A stretch of DNA of 43,180 nucleotides, taken from contig JAHCRH010000006.1 of the NCBI GenBank assembly GCA_020148025.1, positions 1-43,180 on the forward strand, given 5' to 3'. The stretch comes from Patescibacteria group bacterium. GTDB taxonomy: Bacteria; Patescibacteriota; Minisyncoccia; Minisyncoccales; JAHCRE01. The notes under the pieces are model-generated. The model was given only the letters and a program-made list of their open reading frames with translations. It was not told where the DNA came from and did not search any database. Shown piece by piece: positions 1 through 6,437 of the stretch (position 1 is its first letter; every line of letters begins with the position of its first letter). The position numbers were made by a program, and so were the translations under genes.

Positions 1-694
1 TAAATAGAGCTTCGGCTGGTCGCATTTCTTTTACGAAACCCGCTCTAAACAAAGTGTCGTTCCCGTCATTGCTAGTTTCGCCTACGAGTATAATCTTATC
101 TCCAACTGCTTTGGCTGGTTTGGTAAGAGGCTTTTCGGTAATCAGTTTTCCGATTACTGCTACTACGACTGCTGGAACAATATCACTGAAAGAGGTCGAA
201 AGTCCTCCTCCAATAATGAAAACATCCATAGCGGCGCACATATCCTTTATACCCTTCATTATTAAGTTCAATCTTTCTTGACTAGTCATCTCTATGCATT
301 TTCCACAGCTACACTTGCCAGCAAAGCCGCAGGGTCCAACCAAAACTTTCTTTTCCATCGGTCTAGTTCCTATAAAATCAAGTAGGAAGATAGGTCTAGC
401 GCCCATTGCAACAACGTCTCGCATGGCACCGCCTGCACCAGTGGCAGCGGCATCATATGGTCTGGGTACGGAAGGAGAACAGTGACTTTCTTGTTTAGCT
501 ACAAAATATCCTTCAATCCCCGGCATTCGGAAGGCAGCAGCATCATCTCCGGGACCAACTAACAAAGCACCGGGCCACTTTTTCGCAACTTGTTGATTTA
601 ATTCTTTAATAGCTTTGAAATCAATAGCTTGGTCAATGTTGTGGTGTAAGTGGACAAACAAGGCATGCGTTAACACTTTTTCAATCTTATTCAT
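1..694 (-). CDS. PurL/AIR-synthase-superfamily protein, partial
   Basis: The reading frame is open from an ATG at 694 to the window edge (231 codons, C-terminus missing). The start is fixed by a perfect AAGGAGGTGA at 701-710. The N-terminal part carries a GDDAAAF nucleotide-binding motif, followed by ESHCSPSVPRPYDAAATG and GGAMRDVVAMGARP. These match the N-terminal domain of phosphoribosylformylglycinamidine synthase II (PurL: acidic/basic ATP site, PYxGAATGxGGxxRD signature). Later IIGGGLS and GDKIILVGETSNDGND correspond to the core AIR-synthase fold. A cysteine-rich insert (CGFAGKCSCGKC) around residues 120-132 is not typical of PurL and could bind a metal. Purine synthesis is therefore possible, but a diverged member with another ATP-dependent reaction (PurM/HypE/SelD superfamily) cannot be excluded. 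No other purine gene is nearby. Confidence 0.75.
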   Translation of the reverse strand, partial: MNKIEKVLTHALFVHLHHNIDQAIDFKAIKELNQQVAKKWPGALLVGPGDDAAAFRMPGIEGYFVAKQESHCSPSVPRPYDAAATGAGGAMRDVVAMGARPIFLLDFIGTRPMEKKVLVGPCGFAGKCSCGKCIEMTSQERLNLIMKGIKDMCAAMDVFIIGGGLSTSFSDIVPAVVVAVIGKLITEKPLTKPAKAVGDKIILVGETSNDGNDTLFRAGFVKEMRPAEALF

Positions 695-835
695 TTTTCT
701 TCACCTCCTTAAATTCTGTATTCCTTTTCAAACTTTCTAGAACTCTTGTTTCCAGATTTTTAGTTTTCAAAGGGCATTCCTCCTTTTTATTTATACTACT
801 AAGAGTATTCTATTAAATCTTCATAAAAAAATCAA
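695..835 (-). promoter_or_regulatory. Promoter and leader of the PurL-like gene, with mini-ORF
   Basis: A plausible sigma70-type promoter is TTGATT (830-835), 17 bp, TAGAAT (807-812). The leader contains AAGGAGG directly before an ATG at 777. That opens a five-codon ORF (MPFEN, stop at 760) whose DNA also holds a boxA-like CCCTTTGAAAACT. The main gene has its own strong ribosome binding site 70 bp further on. Whether the mini-ORF is translated is unknown. Confidence 0.4.
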
Positions 836-858
836 GCCCGAGAGTTTTTCTCTCGGGC
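836..858. terminator. CCGAGA-type hairpin (bidirectional terminator)
   Basis: GCCCGAGAG and CTCTCGGGC pair around a T-rich loop. It lies between the PurL-like gene promoter and the end of the upstream gene at 982. The same stem sequence recurs at 2239, 2843, 3322, 4503, 15351, 17376 and 35592. Confidence 0.65.
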
Positions 859-865
859 GTCCAAT

Positions 866-929
866 ACTGCGGGGCCTGAAGGCTGTTAGAACCTATTTTA
901 TGAGTACAAAAGAGTATTTTGAGATACCT
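866..929 (-). repeat. tRNA-3'-end-like repeat, copy A
   Basis: This 64-bp unit is about 88% identical to copy C (3345-3412) and shares its first 35 bp with copy B (2261-2297). On the minus strand it reads like the end of a tRNA (AGGTTC, then CAGGCCCCGCAG) and is followed by a CCGAGA hairpin, as is the real tRNA-Gln at 4533. The T-arm cannot form a proper stem, so it is not a functional tRNA. Confidence 0.6.
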
Positions 930-981
930 GTTTTTAATACAGCATAAAGAAAATTGTTGTTATGACAACGGAAAAGATATC

Positions 982-2181
982 TTATTCAGAAACCTTAAAA
1001 GTATAAAGTATTTTATCGTAGAGTTCTCTATTGTTTTCGTTATCTACATCCAGTAGGCCGATTCTGAAAAGTTTATCATTCTTTATAAAGTAAATATCTT
1101 CTTGGGACCAAGCCATAGGTGATTTAGGAGTATAAACTCTTACAGCTGGTATTCCGTCTATTTCCATATTTATCTCATCTGGAATGTCTTGATAAGGGAA
1201 CTTTTCCTTAAGCCAGCTAACAAGGTTTGTACCAGCAGGAGGACTATAGCTATCAACAAAAATAGAATGAAAAACCACAAAACTAGCACCTGTTAAATCA
1301 TCTTTTGGGCCAGTAAAGGTTCCAAGAGATACCTCGTCTGGATTTTCAGCATTAAAGTAACACAGACATTCCCGGGGTCTTTCTTCTGGTGGTTTCAGCT
1401 TGCAATAACCAGGCAAGGGTCCATAAAGACAATCGGTGGGATACTTTAAAGAATAACCATATTTTTCACTCTCATAAACCTGCCAGTCCTCGGTTGCATA
1501 TTCCATCTCGGTTTTCTCTAACTTGCCGCATTTAACAGTTATATCCCACTTATCAGATTCGGGTGGAATCCACTGGCCTTCTGCTTCTTTGTATCCGGTA
1601 AGACCTCCTGCAACCGTACAAACAGCCTTATCTTTTTTGTATCCTGTTAATCCCGAAATAGTGCCAGCTGCCATATTGTAAATATCTGTTTTAAAGCCAT
1701 TGTCTATGAAAAAGGGATGAATGCTGTCAAATTGCTCGCTTGATATTCTCTCAACCTCAAATCCTTTTCCAGCCACAGTTTCTTCTGTTATTTCTGGGTC
1801 CACCTTAACAATCCACTTAAATTCAGTTTCTTCTATTTCTGAAAAGTCTATCCTGGTTTCTTGCTTGAGATTTTCAAGAAGAATTGAAACCTCATCCGAA
1901 GACACGCATTCGCTTCCATTAAAGCATTTGTCAGGTCCACAGTCACAAACTTTTACTTGATGACTATTATCTGGCGAACAGCCACAAGGACCAATAAGGC
2001 ACAAGTTAGGGAAATCACCAGTTGCTTTACAACACAATGATGTTGATACTTGCCCTCCAGAGTTTACGCAAGCTTGCTCTATTTCAGTTACCTCTTCGGG
2101 TGTTATCGATGACTGATAAATCCAGTAACCTACCCCCACAACAACAATTATAATAATGAGCGCAATTATTGTTTTAGACAT
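982..2181 (-). CDS. Membrane-anchored Cys-rich protein with PsbP-like C-terminal domain
   Basis: 399 aa. Residues 3-23 form an uncleaved N-terminal membrane anchor (IIALIIIIVVVGVGYWIY). Residues 38-95 are cysteine-rich (CVNSGG, LCC, CGC, CDC), a pattern seen in CPR exported proteins that is probably disulfide-bonded outside the cell. The C-terminal third starts with WQVYESEKYGYSLKYP, the usual opening of a PsbP-like/DUF lipoprotein fold, and continues to the C-terminus. The ATG at 2181 has no clear Shine-Dalgarno sequence. A promoter-like TTGGCT, 17 bp, TAGAAT overlaps the hairpin at 2239-2259. Function is unknown; an extracytoplasmic role is inferred from topology. Confidence 0.8.
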   Translation of the reverse strand: MSKTIIALIIIIVVVGVGYWIYQSSITPEEVTEIEQACVNSGGQVSTSLCCKATGDFPNLCLIGPCGCSPDNSHQVKVCDCGPDKCFNGSECVSSDEVSILLENLKQETRIDFSEIEETEFKWIVKVDPEITEETVAGKGFEVERISSEQFDSIHPFFIDNGFKTDIYNMAAGTISGLTGYKKDKAVCTVAGGLTGYKEAEGQWIPPESDKWDITVKCGKLEKTEMEYATEDWQVYESEKYGYSLKYPTDCLYGPLPGYCKLKPPEERPRECLCYFNAENPDEVSLGTFTGPKDDLTGASFVVFHSIFVDSYSPPAGTNLVSWLKEKFPYQDIPDEINMEIDGIPAVRVYTPKSPMAWSQEDIYFIKNDKLFRIGLLDVDNENNRELYDKILYTFKVSE

Positions 2182-2238
2182 GTTTTTATTATTGGATTAT
2201 TATGCCGACCTTGTGTTTCTATTCTACCATAAACAAAA

Positions 2239-2259
2239 GCCCGAGCCAAAGGCTCGGGC
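2239..2259. terminator. CCGAG-type hairpin
   Basis: GCCCGAGCC / GGCTCGGGC, a perfect 9-bp stem with a 3-nt loop. On the minus strand it is followed by TTTTG. It separates repeat B from the gene starting at 2181, and its 3' arm overlaps the -35 region of that gene. Confidence 0.6.
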
Positions 2260-2260
2260 T

Positions 2261-2297
2261 ACTAACTGCGGGGCCTGAACGCTATTAGAACCTATTT
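2261..2297 (-). repeat. tRNA-3'-end-like repeat, copy B (short)
   Basis: It matches the first 35 bp of copies A and C (CTGCGGGGCCTGAACGCT, then AGAACCTATTT) and then diverges. Like the others it sits directly upstream of a CCGAG hairpin on the minus strand. Confidence 0.55.
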
Positions 2298-2321
2298 GGT
2301 AAATGGTTAAATAAAAAAAAC

Positions 2322-2391
2322 GGGGGGGGAAATCTTTTTATGTTTTCTTTGCCCCCCCCCACTGGATAGAAGTTTGATATTTTCCAACTTC
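2322..2391 (-). terminator. Double terminator with poly-C/poly-G stem
   Basis: Two hairpins follow the gene ending at 2412. The first is GAAGTT/AACTTC (2369-2391). The second has eight G (2322-2329) paired with nine C (2352-2360) and continues into TTTTTTTT on the minus strand. The homopolymer stem is unusual in an AT-rich genome. Confidence 0.7.
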
Positions 2392-2411
2392 TTTTTGTAT
2401 TAGCTAAGGAT

Positions 2412-2744
2412 CTAATTATTCTCAACAGACTCATAACAGAAATCCTCTTGTGTATACCAATTGATCGGCAAACCTACTTTTGATAGAGCGTTCACAAAAT
2501 CATATCTCATTGCGAAACCGGTACGGAGTTTTTCAGAGATCAGAACAATACCTCTGGATAGACCGCCAAACACAGGACCACCCCAAGTAAAAACCTTGTA
2601 TCCTTCCTTTATCAGTATTTGGACCAACCTTTCGTGCTTTACCCGCATTTCCATGCCCCATAACTCTTCGACGCTCTTCTCGGAACGCATCTGTTTGCTA
2701 TTCAGTGTAAATGTATGGGCAACACCACCTATCTTTACTCTCAT
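2412..2744 (-). CDS. Small protein of unknown function (110 aa)
   Basis: I do not recognise this protein. The start is the ATG at 2744 (MRVKIGG), which sits 5 nt behind AAAGGAGGTGG. An upstream in-frame GTG at 2753 overlaps that ribosome binding site and is unlikely. The protein is mixed alpha/beta without membrane segments. The stretch GYKVFTWGGPVFGGLSRGIVLISEK suggests a compact globular fold. It ends with an acidic tail (YESVENN). It stands alone between terminators with its own leader, as do its small neighbours. Confidence 0.7.
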   Translation of the reverse strand: MRVKIGGVAHTFTLNSKQMRSEKSVEELWGMEMRVKHERLVQILIKEGYKVFTWGGPVFGGLSRGIVLISEKLRTGFAMRYDFVNALSKVGLPINWYTQEDFCYESVENN

Positions 2745-2841
2745 TTGTACCACCTCCTTTTTTATTTCCTTTAGAGAACTATTCTAATTTACCAGATTAA
2801 AATAAAAATATCAACTACAACTATTTGTCATTAAAACCAAA
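2745..2841 (-). promoter_or_regulatory. Leader with boxA-like element
   Basis: A weak promoter may be present (ATGACA, 17 bp, TTTTTA). The leader has TAGTTCTCTAAAG at about 2770-2783, similar to the AGTTCTTTGAAAA box in front of other genes here, followed by a very strong AAAGGAGGTGG site. Confidence 0.4.
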
Positions 2842-2842
2842 A

Positions 2843-2914
2843 CCCCGAGAGAAAAACTCTCGGGGCGGGGCGGCGGAAATAAAAAAAGGTGCCGTATTAA
2901 ATAGAAGACACCTT
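2843..2914 (-). terminator. Two hairpin terminators behind the gene at 2944
   Basis: Reading the minus strand, AAGGTG and GGCACCTT pair (2887-2914) and run into TTTTTTT, a good intrinsic terminator. A second CCGAGAG/CTCTCGG hairpin lies at 2843-2865. Confidence 0.75.
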
Positions 2915-2943
2915 ATTACATGGCAGGAACTGATTAGCCGTTT

Positions 2944-3258
2944 TTAATGTATGGAAAGCGATATCAGGGCATTCGTCATACTGAACAGCTCTCTTAGAGT
3001 CGCTAGAATCTCATCTTTGTTTCTGTGTATCTCTTTATCATCTTTTAAAGGACTTTGTACCTCGTTGAACTTTTTAACGATTGCTTCCTGAGCCGCTGGA
3101 ATCAAGAAACAGAACGCTTCTTTGATCTCTCCTTCCTCAATTGAGATAAAGTCTCTAACATATCTTTCGGAATCCTTGACTCTTCCTTCAAGTAGTAGTT
3201 GAACCCCTGTGATAGCGTGTGCTGTTCGGCCCATCAAATTTAGTAAATTTCCTGTCAA
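2944..3258 (-). CDS. Small helical protein of unknown function, TTG start (104 aa)
   Basis: Unrecognised family. The frame could be extended upstream to an ATG at 3423, but that would translate through a terminator hairpin, a repeat and a promoter (TTGACA/TATAAT at 3287-3314). The likely start is the TTG at 3258, seven bases behind GAGGAGG. The resulting protein (TGNLLNLMGRTAHAITG...) is almost entirely helical. It has a charged central part (RVKDSERYVRDFISIEEGEIKEAF) and no signal peptide. Confidence 0.65.
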   Translation of the reverse strand: MTGNLLNLMGRTAHAITGVQLLLEGRVKDSERYVRDFISIEEGEIKEAFCFLIPAAQEAIVKKFNEVQSPLKDDKEIHRNKDEILATLRELFSMTNALISLSIH

Positions 3259-3286
3259 TCTCAATCCTCCTCTTTGTACTGATTCT

Positions 3287-3314
3287 ATTATATTCAATAT
3301 TTGAATCTTGTCAA
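3287..3314 (-). promoter_or_regulatory. Strong sigma70-type promoter
   Basis: TTGACA (3309-3314), 16 bp, TATAAT (3287-3292). The 5' leader to the TTG start at 3258 is short. Confidence 0.75.
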
Positions 3315-3321
3315 ACAAAAA

Positions 3322-3340
3322 CCCGAGAAAAACTCTCGGG
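3322..3340. terminator. CCGAGA-type hairpin
   Basis: CCCGAGA/TCTCGGG followed by TTTTTG on the minus strand. It lies directly behind repeat C and before the promoter at 3287-3314. Confidence 0.65.
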
Positions 3341-3344
3341 GTAG

Positions 3345-3412
3345 CTAACTGCGGGGCCTGAACGCTGTTCGAACCTATTTTATGAGTACGAAAGAATGTC
3401 TTGAGATACCGG
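3345..3412 (-). repeat. tRNA-3'-end-like repeat, copy C
   Basis: The longest and best preserved copy, with TAGGTTCGAAC and CAGGCCCCGCAGTTAGCTA on the minus strand. The segment CCCCGCAGTTAGCTACCCC, continuing into the hairpin, is identical to the 3' end and downstream flank of the real tRNA-Gln at 4533-4600. This is the pattern expected if a tRNA 3' end was copied by integration or duplication. Confidence 0.6.
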
Positions 3413-3434
3413 TTCTGGCTCATTCATAAACAAA

Positions 3435-3456
3435 AACTGCCTAATTATAGACAGTT
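3435..3456 (-). terminator. Intrinsic terminator
   Basis: AACTG(T)C and G(G)CAGTT pair around TATAATTA and run into TTTTTG on the minus strand. It ends the transcript of the gene at 3535. Confidence 0.7.
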
Positions 3457-3467
3457 CTTGCGTTTTT

Positions 3468-3514
3468 CTCCTTTTTCCAATCCATAAATCTTTATGGGCT
3501 CGAAAAAAGAGGGG
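3468..3514 (-). repeat. 3' hairpin element H, copy 1
   Basis: It folds on the minus strand as CCTCTTTTTTCGAGCCCA, a loop, then TGGATTGGAAAAAGGAG. Copies 2 (3841-3887) and 3 (15485-15534) share the sequence. Loop-proximal pairs change together: CCATAA/TTATGG here against CCACAA/TTGTGG in copy 2. It follows the stop codon of the gene at 3535. Confidence 0.7.
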
Positions 3515-3534
3515 GAAGAGAAAAGGTAATAAGA

Positions 3535-3753
3535 CTACTCCCAATAAGGTTTTTCTATCTCGTGAACTTTTTCTTTGGTTATTGCTGCGAGGACCTTTTC
3601 CATAACTCCTGTCTCTTCAAATGAGACTCCTTTGCAAGTAAGACCCATTAACGCTGCCACCTTGCAAACACCAAGTTCTGAGAGTTCTCCTCCTTCTTTA
3701 ATGTCTCCATTCGCTTTTACTATTTTTATTAATAATTCTTTTAGTTCAGTCGT
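3535..3753 (-). CDS. Small protein of unknown function, non-ATG start (72 aa)
   Basis: Unrecognised family. The frame runs to 3535, but no ATG, GTG or TTG stands at the right distance from the ribosome binding site GGAGGTGA (3759-3766). The codon in the expected position is ACG at 3753, giving a protein that begins with TTELKELLIKIVKANGD. An upstream in-frame TTG (3780) lies inside the leader hairpin. The gene either uses a rare ACG start or has lost its ATG. The protein is small, soluble, mostly helical, with two cysteines (VCKVAALMGLTCKG). It probably shares a transcript with the upstream gene at 3892, since no promoter lies between them. Confidence 0.6.
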   Translation of the reverse strand, partial: TTELKELLIKIVKANGDIKEGGELSELGVCKVAALMGLTCKGVSFEETGVMEKVLAAITKEKVHEIEKPYWE

Positions 3754-3757
3754 ATTC

Positions 3758-3806
3758 TTCACCTCCAAGCAGGAAACCAATTTTTGATTTCCTCTCTGGA
3801 GGTGAA
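3758..3806 (-). promoter_or_regulatory. RBS-sequestering leader hairpin, copy S1
   Basis: TTCACCTCCA (3797-3806) and TGGAGGTGAA (3758-3767) form a perfect 10-bp stem that buries the ribosome binding site. An inner stem AGGAAA/TTTCCT encloses ATCAAAAATTGG. The loop and inner stem are nearly identical to S2 at 15881-15930, in front of an unrelated gene. Confidence 0.75.
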
Positions 3807-3810
3807 AATT

Positions 3811-3839
3811 CCTTCCCCATAAATTATTTTAAAGAACTA
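3811..3839 (-). promoter_or_regulatory. boxA-like conserved leader segment
   Basis: TAGTTCTTTAAAATAATTT followed by ATGGGGAAGG is 93% identical to 4411-4438. AGTTCTTTgAAA resembles the rrn boxA antitermination element (GTTCTTTGAAAACT in Firmicutes). It lies between hairpin H2 and hairpin S1. Confidence 0.55.
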
Positions 3840-3840
3840 A

Positions 3841-3887
3841 CTCCTTTTTCGAATCCACAAATGATTGTGGGCTCGAAAAAAGAGGGG
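3841..3887 (-). repeat. 3' hairpin element H, copy 2
   Basis: CCCCTCTTTTTTCGAGCCCA and TGTGGATTCGAAAAAGGAG pair over about 17 bp. The element starts 4 bases behind the stop codon of the gene at 3892 and ends directly before the boxA-like segment of the next gene. It has no T-run, so it need not terminate transcription. Confidence 0.7.
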
Positions 3888-3891
3888 AAGG

Positions 3892-4350
3892 TTATCTATT
3901 CATCACTGCTTTTGCTTGACTTTGTTTCCTTTTTCTGGCTTTCTGACGGATAGCTATCTTAAATAGTTGGGAAAGTGTGTAGATTATATATGATGGGTAG
4001 TCTCCGCTAGCACGCATTTCGTTTAGCCGTTTTTCAAACTCTTCGGTGGGAAGATTGTTTTTTTCATGCAATCTTCTAAGGCCTGTTATTATCCTTTTGG
4101 ATTCGTTTTCTAATATTTCTGGTATCTTTCCTGGTTCTACCTTGAATCCAAGATGGAACTTATCTATCTCGTCTTCGGATGCTGGCTGTTCAAAGCCAGA
4201 GCCATACTCTGCAATCCATAAATCTTGCCTTTCTTTTTCCGCGATTAGTGCTTTTCTCCTAACCACTGCCACCTCAAGTTCAGGAATTAAGAAGCTAGAA
4301 GGAACTTCTAAGAGAAACACAGAGCCTCTATAATTTTCTTCTTTTTGCAT
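3892..4350 (-). CDS. Small protein of unknown function (152 aa)
   Basis: No family recognised. ATG at 4350, four bases behind GGTGAG, which is the 3' arm of a leader hairpin. The N-terminal part may be a short beta region (GSVFLLEVPSSFLIPELEVAVVRR). The centre is acidic and helical (EDEIDKFHLGFKVEPGKIPEILE). The C-terminus is strongly basic (RQKARKRKQSQAKAVMNR), suggesting nucleic acid or ribosome contact, which is inference only. It is the first gene of a transcript starting at the promoter at 4457-4484, and the gene at 3535 follows. Confidence 0.7.
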   Translation of the reverse strand: MQKEENYRGSVFLLEVPSSFLIPELEVAVVRRKALIAEKERQDLWIAEYGSGFEQPASEDEIDKFHLGFKVEPGKIPEILENESKRIITGLRRLHEKNNLPTEEFEKRLNEMRASGDYPSYIIYTLSQLFKIAIRQKARKRKQSQAKAVMNR

Positions 4351-4355
4351 CTATC

Positions 4356-4400
4356 TCACCGCGAGCTACTCACCAGAACAAAATGAGCATTTCGCGGTGA
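4356..4400 (-). promoter_or_regulatory. RBS-sequestering leader hairpin, copy S3
   Basis: TCACCGCGA (4392-4400) and TCGCGGTGA (4356-4364) form a perfect 9-bp stem including the ribosome binding site. An inner TGCTCA/TGAGTA stem stacks on it. The sequence differs from S1 and S2 but the architecture and position are the same. Confidence 0.7.
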
Positions 4401-4410
4401 AATATTATCT

Positions 4411-4484
4411 CTTCCCCATAAATTATTTCAAAGAACTATTCTTATCTTACAGTTCTATTATAGCAAATCGGTAGAATTTGTCAA
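4411..4484 (-). promoter_or_regulatory. Promoter with boxA-like leader
   Basis: TTGACA (4479-4484), 16 bp, TATAAT (4457-4462), then the boxA-like AGTTCTTTGAAAT (4425-4437) and the conserved AATTTATGGGGAAG. The same order is found at 15947-16007. Confidence 0.75.
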
Positions 4485-4502
4485 GTCCTGGATAGCAAAA
4501 AC

Positions 4503-4523
4503 CCCCGAGAAAAACTCTCGGGG
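4503..4523. terminator. Terminator behind tRNA-Gln
   Basis: CCCCGAGA/TCTCGGGG stem followed by TTTTTG on the minus strand, 10 bases beyond the tRNA 3' end. Confidence 0.8.
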
Positions 4524-4532
4524 TAGCTAACT

Positions 4533-4600
4533 GCGGGGCTTGGATTCGAACCAAAATTTCCAGAGTCAAAGTCTGGCGTGCTACCATTACACCACCCCGC
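4533..4600 (-). tRNA. tRNA-Gln (anticodon TTG)
   Basis: On the minus strand the acceptor arms are GCGGGGT and GCCCCGC. The anticodon stem-loop is CCAGA CTTTGAC TCTGG, so the anticodon is TTG (reads CAA). The T-arm is TTGG TTCGAAT CCAA. The discriminator is A at 4532, and CCA is not encoded. Confidence 0.95.
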
Positions 4601-4627
4601 ATTAAAAAAGTTTTTAGTTCTTAGTTT

Positions 4628-5749
4628 TCAGTTATTAGTTGATTCTAGGGCTTCAATTATCGCTAACTCCAAAGGTAATTGGGGAATTGGTGAAAATCTC
4701 ATTTTATTTTTAGCTTCTAAAAAGAGATTTAAAATTTGGTGAAGTTCAGTTTCTTTAAAATTAGCTGCTTGCGTTTGAAGTTTCTTAAATTCCTCTTTGG
4801 TTAACCCCGAAATTACTGGGTTTTGAGACTCCTCCCCCCCTGACATTTTCAAAATTAGAGCTTGCCTTAAATAATTAATCAGAGCTTTGGTAAATTCTTG
4901 GAGATCTGAACCTTGATCGATTATTTTATTTAAGAAATTAATGGCTTCTGATGTTTTTTTCTGGCAAATAAAATCAACAAAATTTTGGACCAAATTTATC
5001 TCAACTAATCCCAACAAATTTTTGATATCTTCAGCTCTAATTTCCTTTTCTTTTCCTAATATTCCCGAAAAGGTCAAAACTTGGTCTAAGAAACCTTCGG
5101 CATCTCGTAGAGAGCCATCAGAATTTAAGGCAATTAGTTCCAAAGCCGCTTTTTCAATTTTTACTTTTTCTTTTCCAGAAATCCATTTCAATTTTTTAAT
5201 AATTTCCGGTACAGTTAATCTTCTAAAATCAAATCTTTGACATCTTGAAACAATAGTGGGAATCATCTTGTGAATCTCAGTGGTAGCCAAAACGAAGATG
5301 GCATAGGAGGGAGGTTCTTCTAAGGTTTTTAGAAGAGCATTGGCTGCTTCCTTCGTAAGCTGATGGCTCTCATCAATTATAAACACTTTATATTTTTGTT
5401 TTATGGGAACAAATCTAATCCCATCTCTCAGTTCCCTTATTTCATCAATCCCTCGGTGAGAAGCAGCATCAATTTCAATCAAGTCTAAGGCACGACTTTG
5501 ATTAATATCTAAACAAGAAGAACATTTATTACAAGGTTCCCACGTCTGGAGGTTCTCGCAGTTTACAGCTTTTGCTAAAAGCCTAGCAATTGTAGTTTTT
5601 CCTGAACCCCTCGGTCCGGAAAACAAATAGGCATGGGAAATCATCCCTGATAAAATAGCATTTTTTAAAGTTTGGACAATATGTTCCTGACCAATAATTT
5701 CAGAAAATGTCTTCGGCCGATATTTTCTATAAAGGACCAGATTAGCCAT
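4628..5749 (-). CDS. dnaX: DNA polymerase III subunit gamma/tau
   Basis: 373 aa clamp-loader ATPase. The N-terminus LVLYRKYRPKTFSEIIGQ is diagnostic. Walker A GPRGSGKTT lies at about residues 45-53. The four-cysteine zinc module (NCENLQTWEPCNKCSSC) follows at about 65-80. Walker B is VFIIDESHQLT (DExH-like, normal for DnaX). Sensor/arginine finger TIVSRCQRF is present. The protein stops after the collar domain, so it is a gamma-length form without the tau DnaB- and alpha-binding domains. It starts with the ATG at 5749, 15 bp behind the stop of the GtrA-like gene. Confidence 0.96.
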   Translation of the reverse strand: MANLVLYRKYRPKTFSEIIGQEHIVQTLKNAILSGMISHAYLFSGPRGSGKTTIARLLAKAVNCENLQTWEPCNKCSSCLDINQSRALDLIEIDAASHRGIDEIRELRDGIRFVPIKQKYKVFIIDESHQLTKEAANALLKTLEEPPSYAIFVLATTEIHKMIPTIVSRCQRFDFRRLTVPEIIKKLKWISGKEKVKIEKAALELIALNSDGSLRDAEGFLDQVLTFSGILGKEKEIRAEDIKNLLGLVEINLVQNFVDFICQKKTSEAINFLNKIIDQGSDLQEFTKALINYLRQALILKMSGGEESQNPVISGLTKEEFKKLQTQAANFKETELHQILNLFLEAKNKMRFSPIPQLPLELAIIEALESTNN

Positions 5750-5763
5750 GATTAGGACTTTGA

Positions 5764-6357
5764 TTAATACTTAAAGACAATAAATTTTACACCAATGAAA
5801 TTCCAGATCCAGGCAACAAAAACGGCAGCGAAAGCACCAATGTTTCCCCAAGTTACCTCAGTTATCCCAAATTTAGGTCCAATAATATTGACAACCAAGG
5901 AGGCAATTCCAACATTTATCAAAAAGCCAATTGTCGTTATAATCAAAAATTTTATAAATTCTTTTGGGCCTGGCTTCCTCTCTTTTTTCTCAAATGTCCA
6001 GTATTTATTCCAGAAATAGCTATTGACGGTAGCAGCCAAAAAAGAAATACCTTTAAAAACAGAATAGCTAACTCCTGCAGCAATCCCAAAAATCCACATT
6101 AAAAAATTCAATACTCCCAAATCAATAAAGGTGTTTAAGGCTCCGACTAAAAGAAATCTGGCTGCCTGTAATATAAATAGGAACTTTTTTCCAAGGAGGG
6201 AAGCAATAAACATCCCCAACAAACTCAGGGGAGGAAAAATGATGATAAGTAACCAACTGTAAGGAACCTCAATCTTAATAATTTTTAATCCAATAAAGAA
6301 AAAAAACCCGATAAAAAAGCCAATTATGAAACTAATGAGGGCATCTGATTTTTTCAT
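5764..6357 (-). CDS. GtrA-like integral membrane protein
   Basis: 197 aa with about six membrane spans. The GtrA family signature is RFLLVGALNTFIDLGVLNFL (residues about 68-87), followed by NSYFWNKYWTF and a final pair of helices. GtrA proteins are thought to flip polyprenyl-linked sugars for wall or O-antigen glycosylation. An additional N-terminal pair of helices (residues 5-60) precedes the GtrA core. It is the first gene of a two-gene run with dnaX, which is probably incidental. Confidence 0.85.
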   Translation of the reverse strand: MKKSDALISFIIGFFIGFFFFIGLKIIKIEVPYSWLLIIIFPPLSLLGMFIASLLGKKFLFILQAARFLLVGALNTFIDLGVLNFLMWIFGIAAGVSYSVFKGISFLAATVNSYFWNKYWTFEKKERKPGPKEFIKFLIITTIGFLINVGIASLVVNIIGPKFGITEVTWGNIGAFAAVFVAWIWNFIGVKFIVFKY

Positions 6358-6403
6358 ATTAATTCATAATAGCAAAAAGAAAAGATCTTAACAAGTTTTT
6401 CGA

Positions 6404-6437
6404 TAAAAAAAAGAGGAACTTAAGTGGGCGCCCTCTT
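6404..6437 (-). terminator. Intrinsic terminator behind the gene at 6437
   Basis: AAGAGG (minus strand, overlapping the stop codon) and CCTCTT pair around a 15-nt loop and run into TTTTTTTT. Confidence 0.65.

Noticed and set aside
3259-3423. Upstream extension of the 2944 gene to an ATG at 3423
   Set aside because: The extension crosses repeat C, a terminator hairpin and a consensus promoter, while a proper ribosome binding site stands before the TTG at 3258.
3468-3887. Integron attC sites
   Set aside because: The hairpins sit between small genes as attC sites do, but the GTTRRRY/RYYYAAC core sites and an integron integrase are missing.
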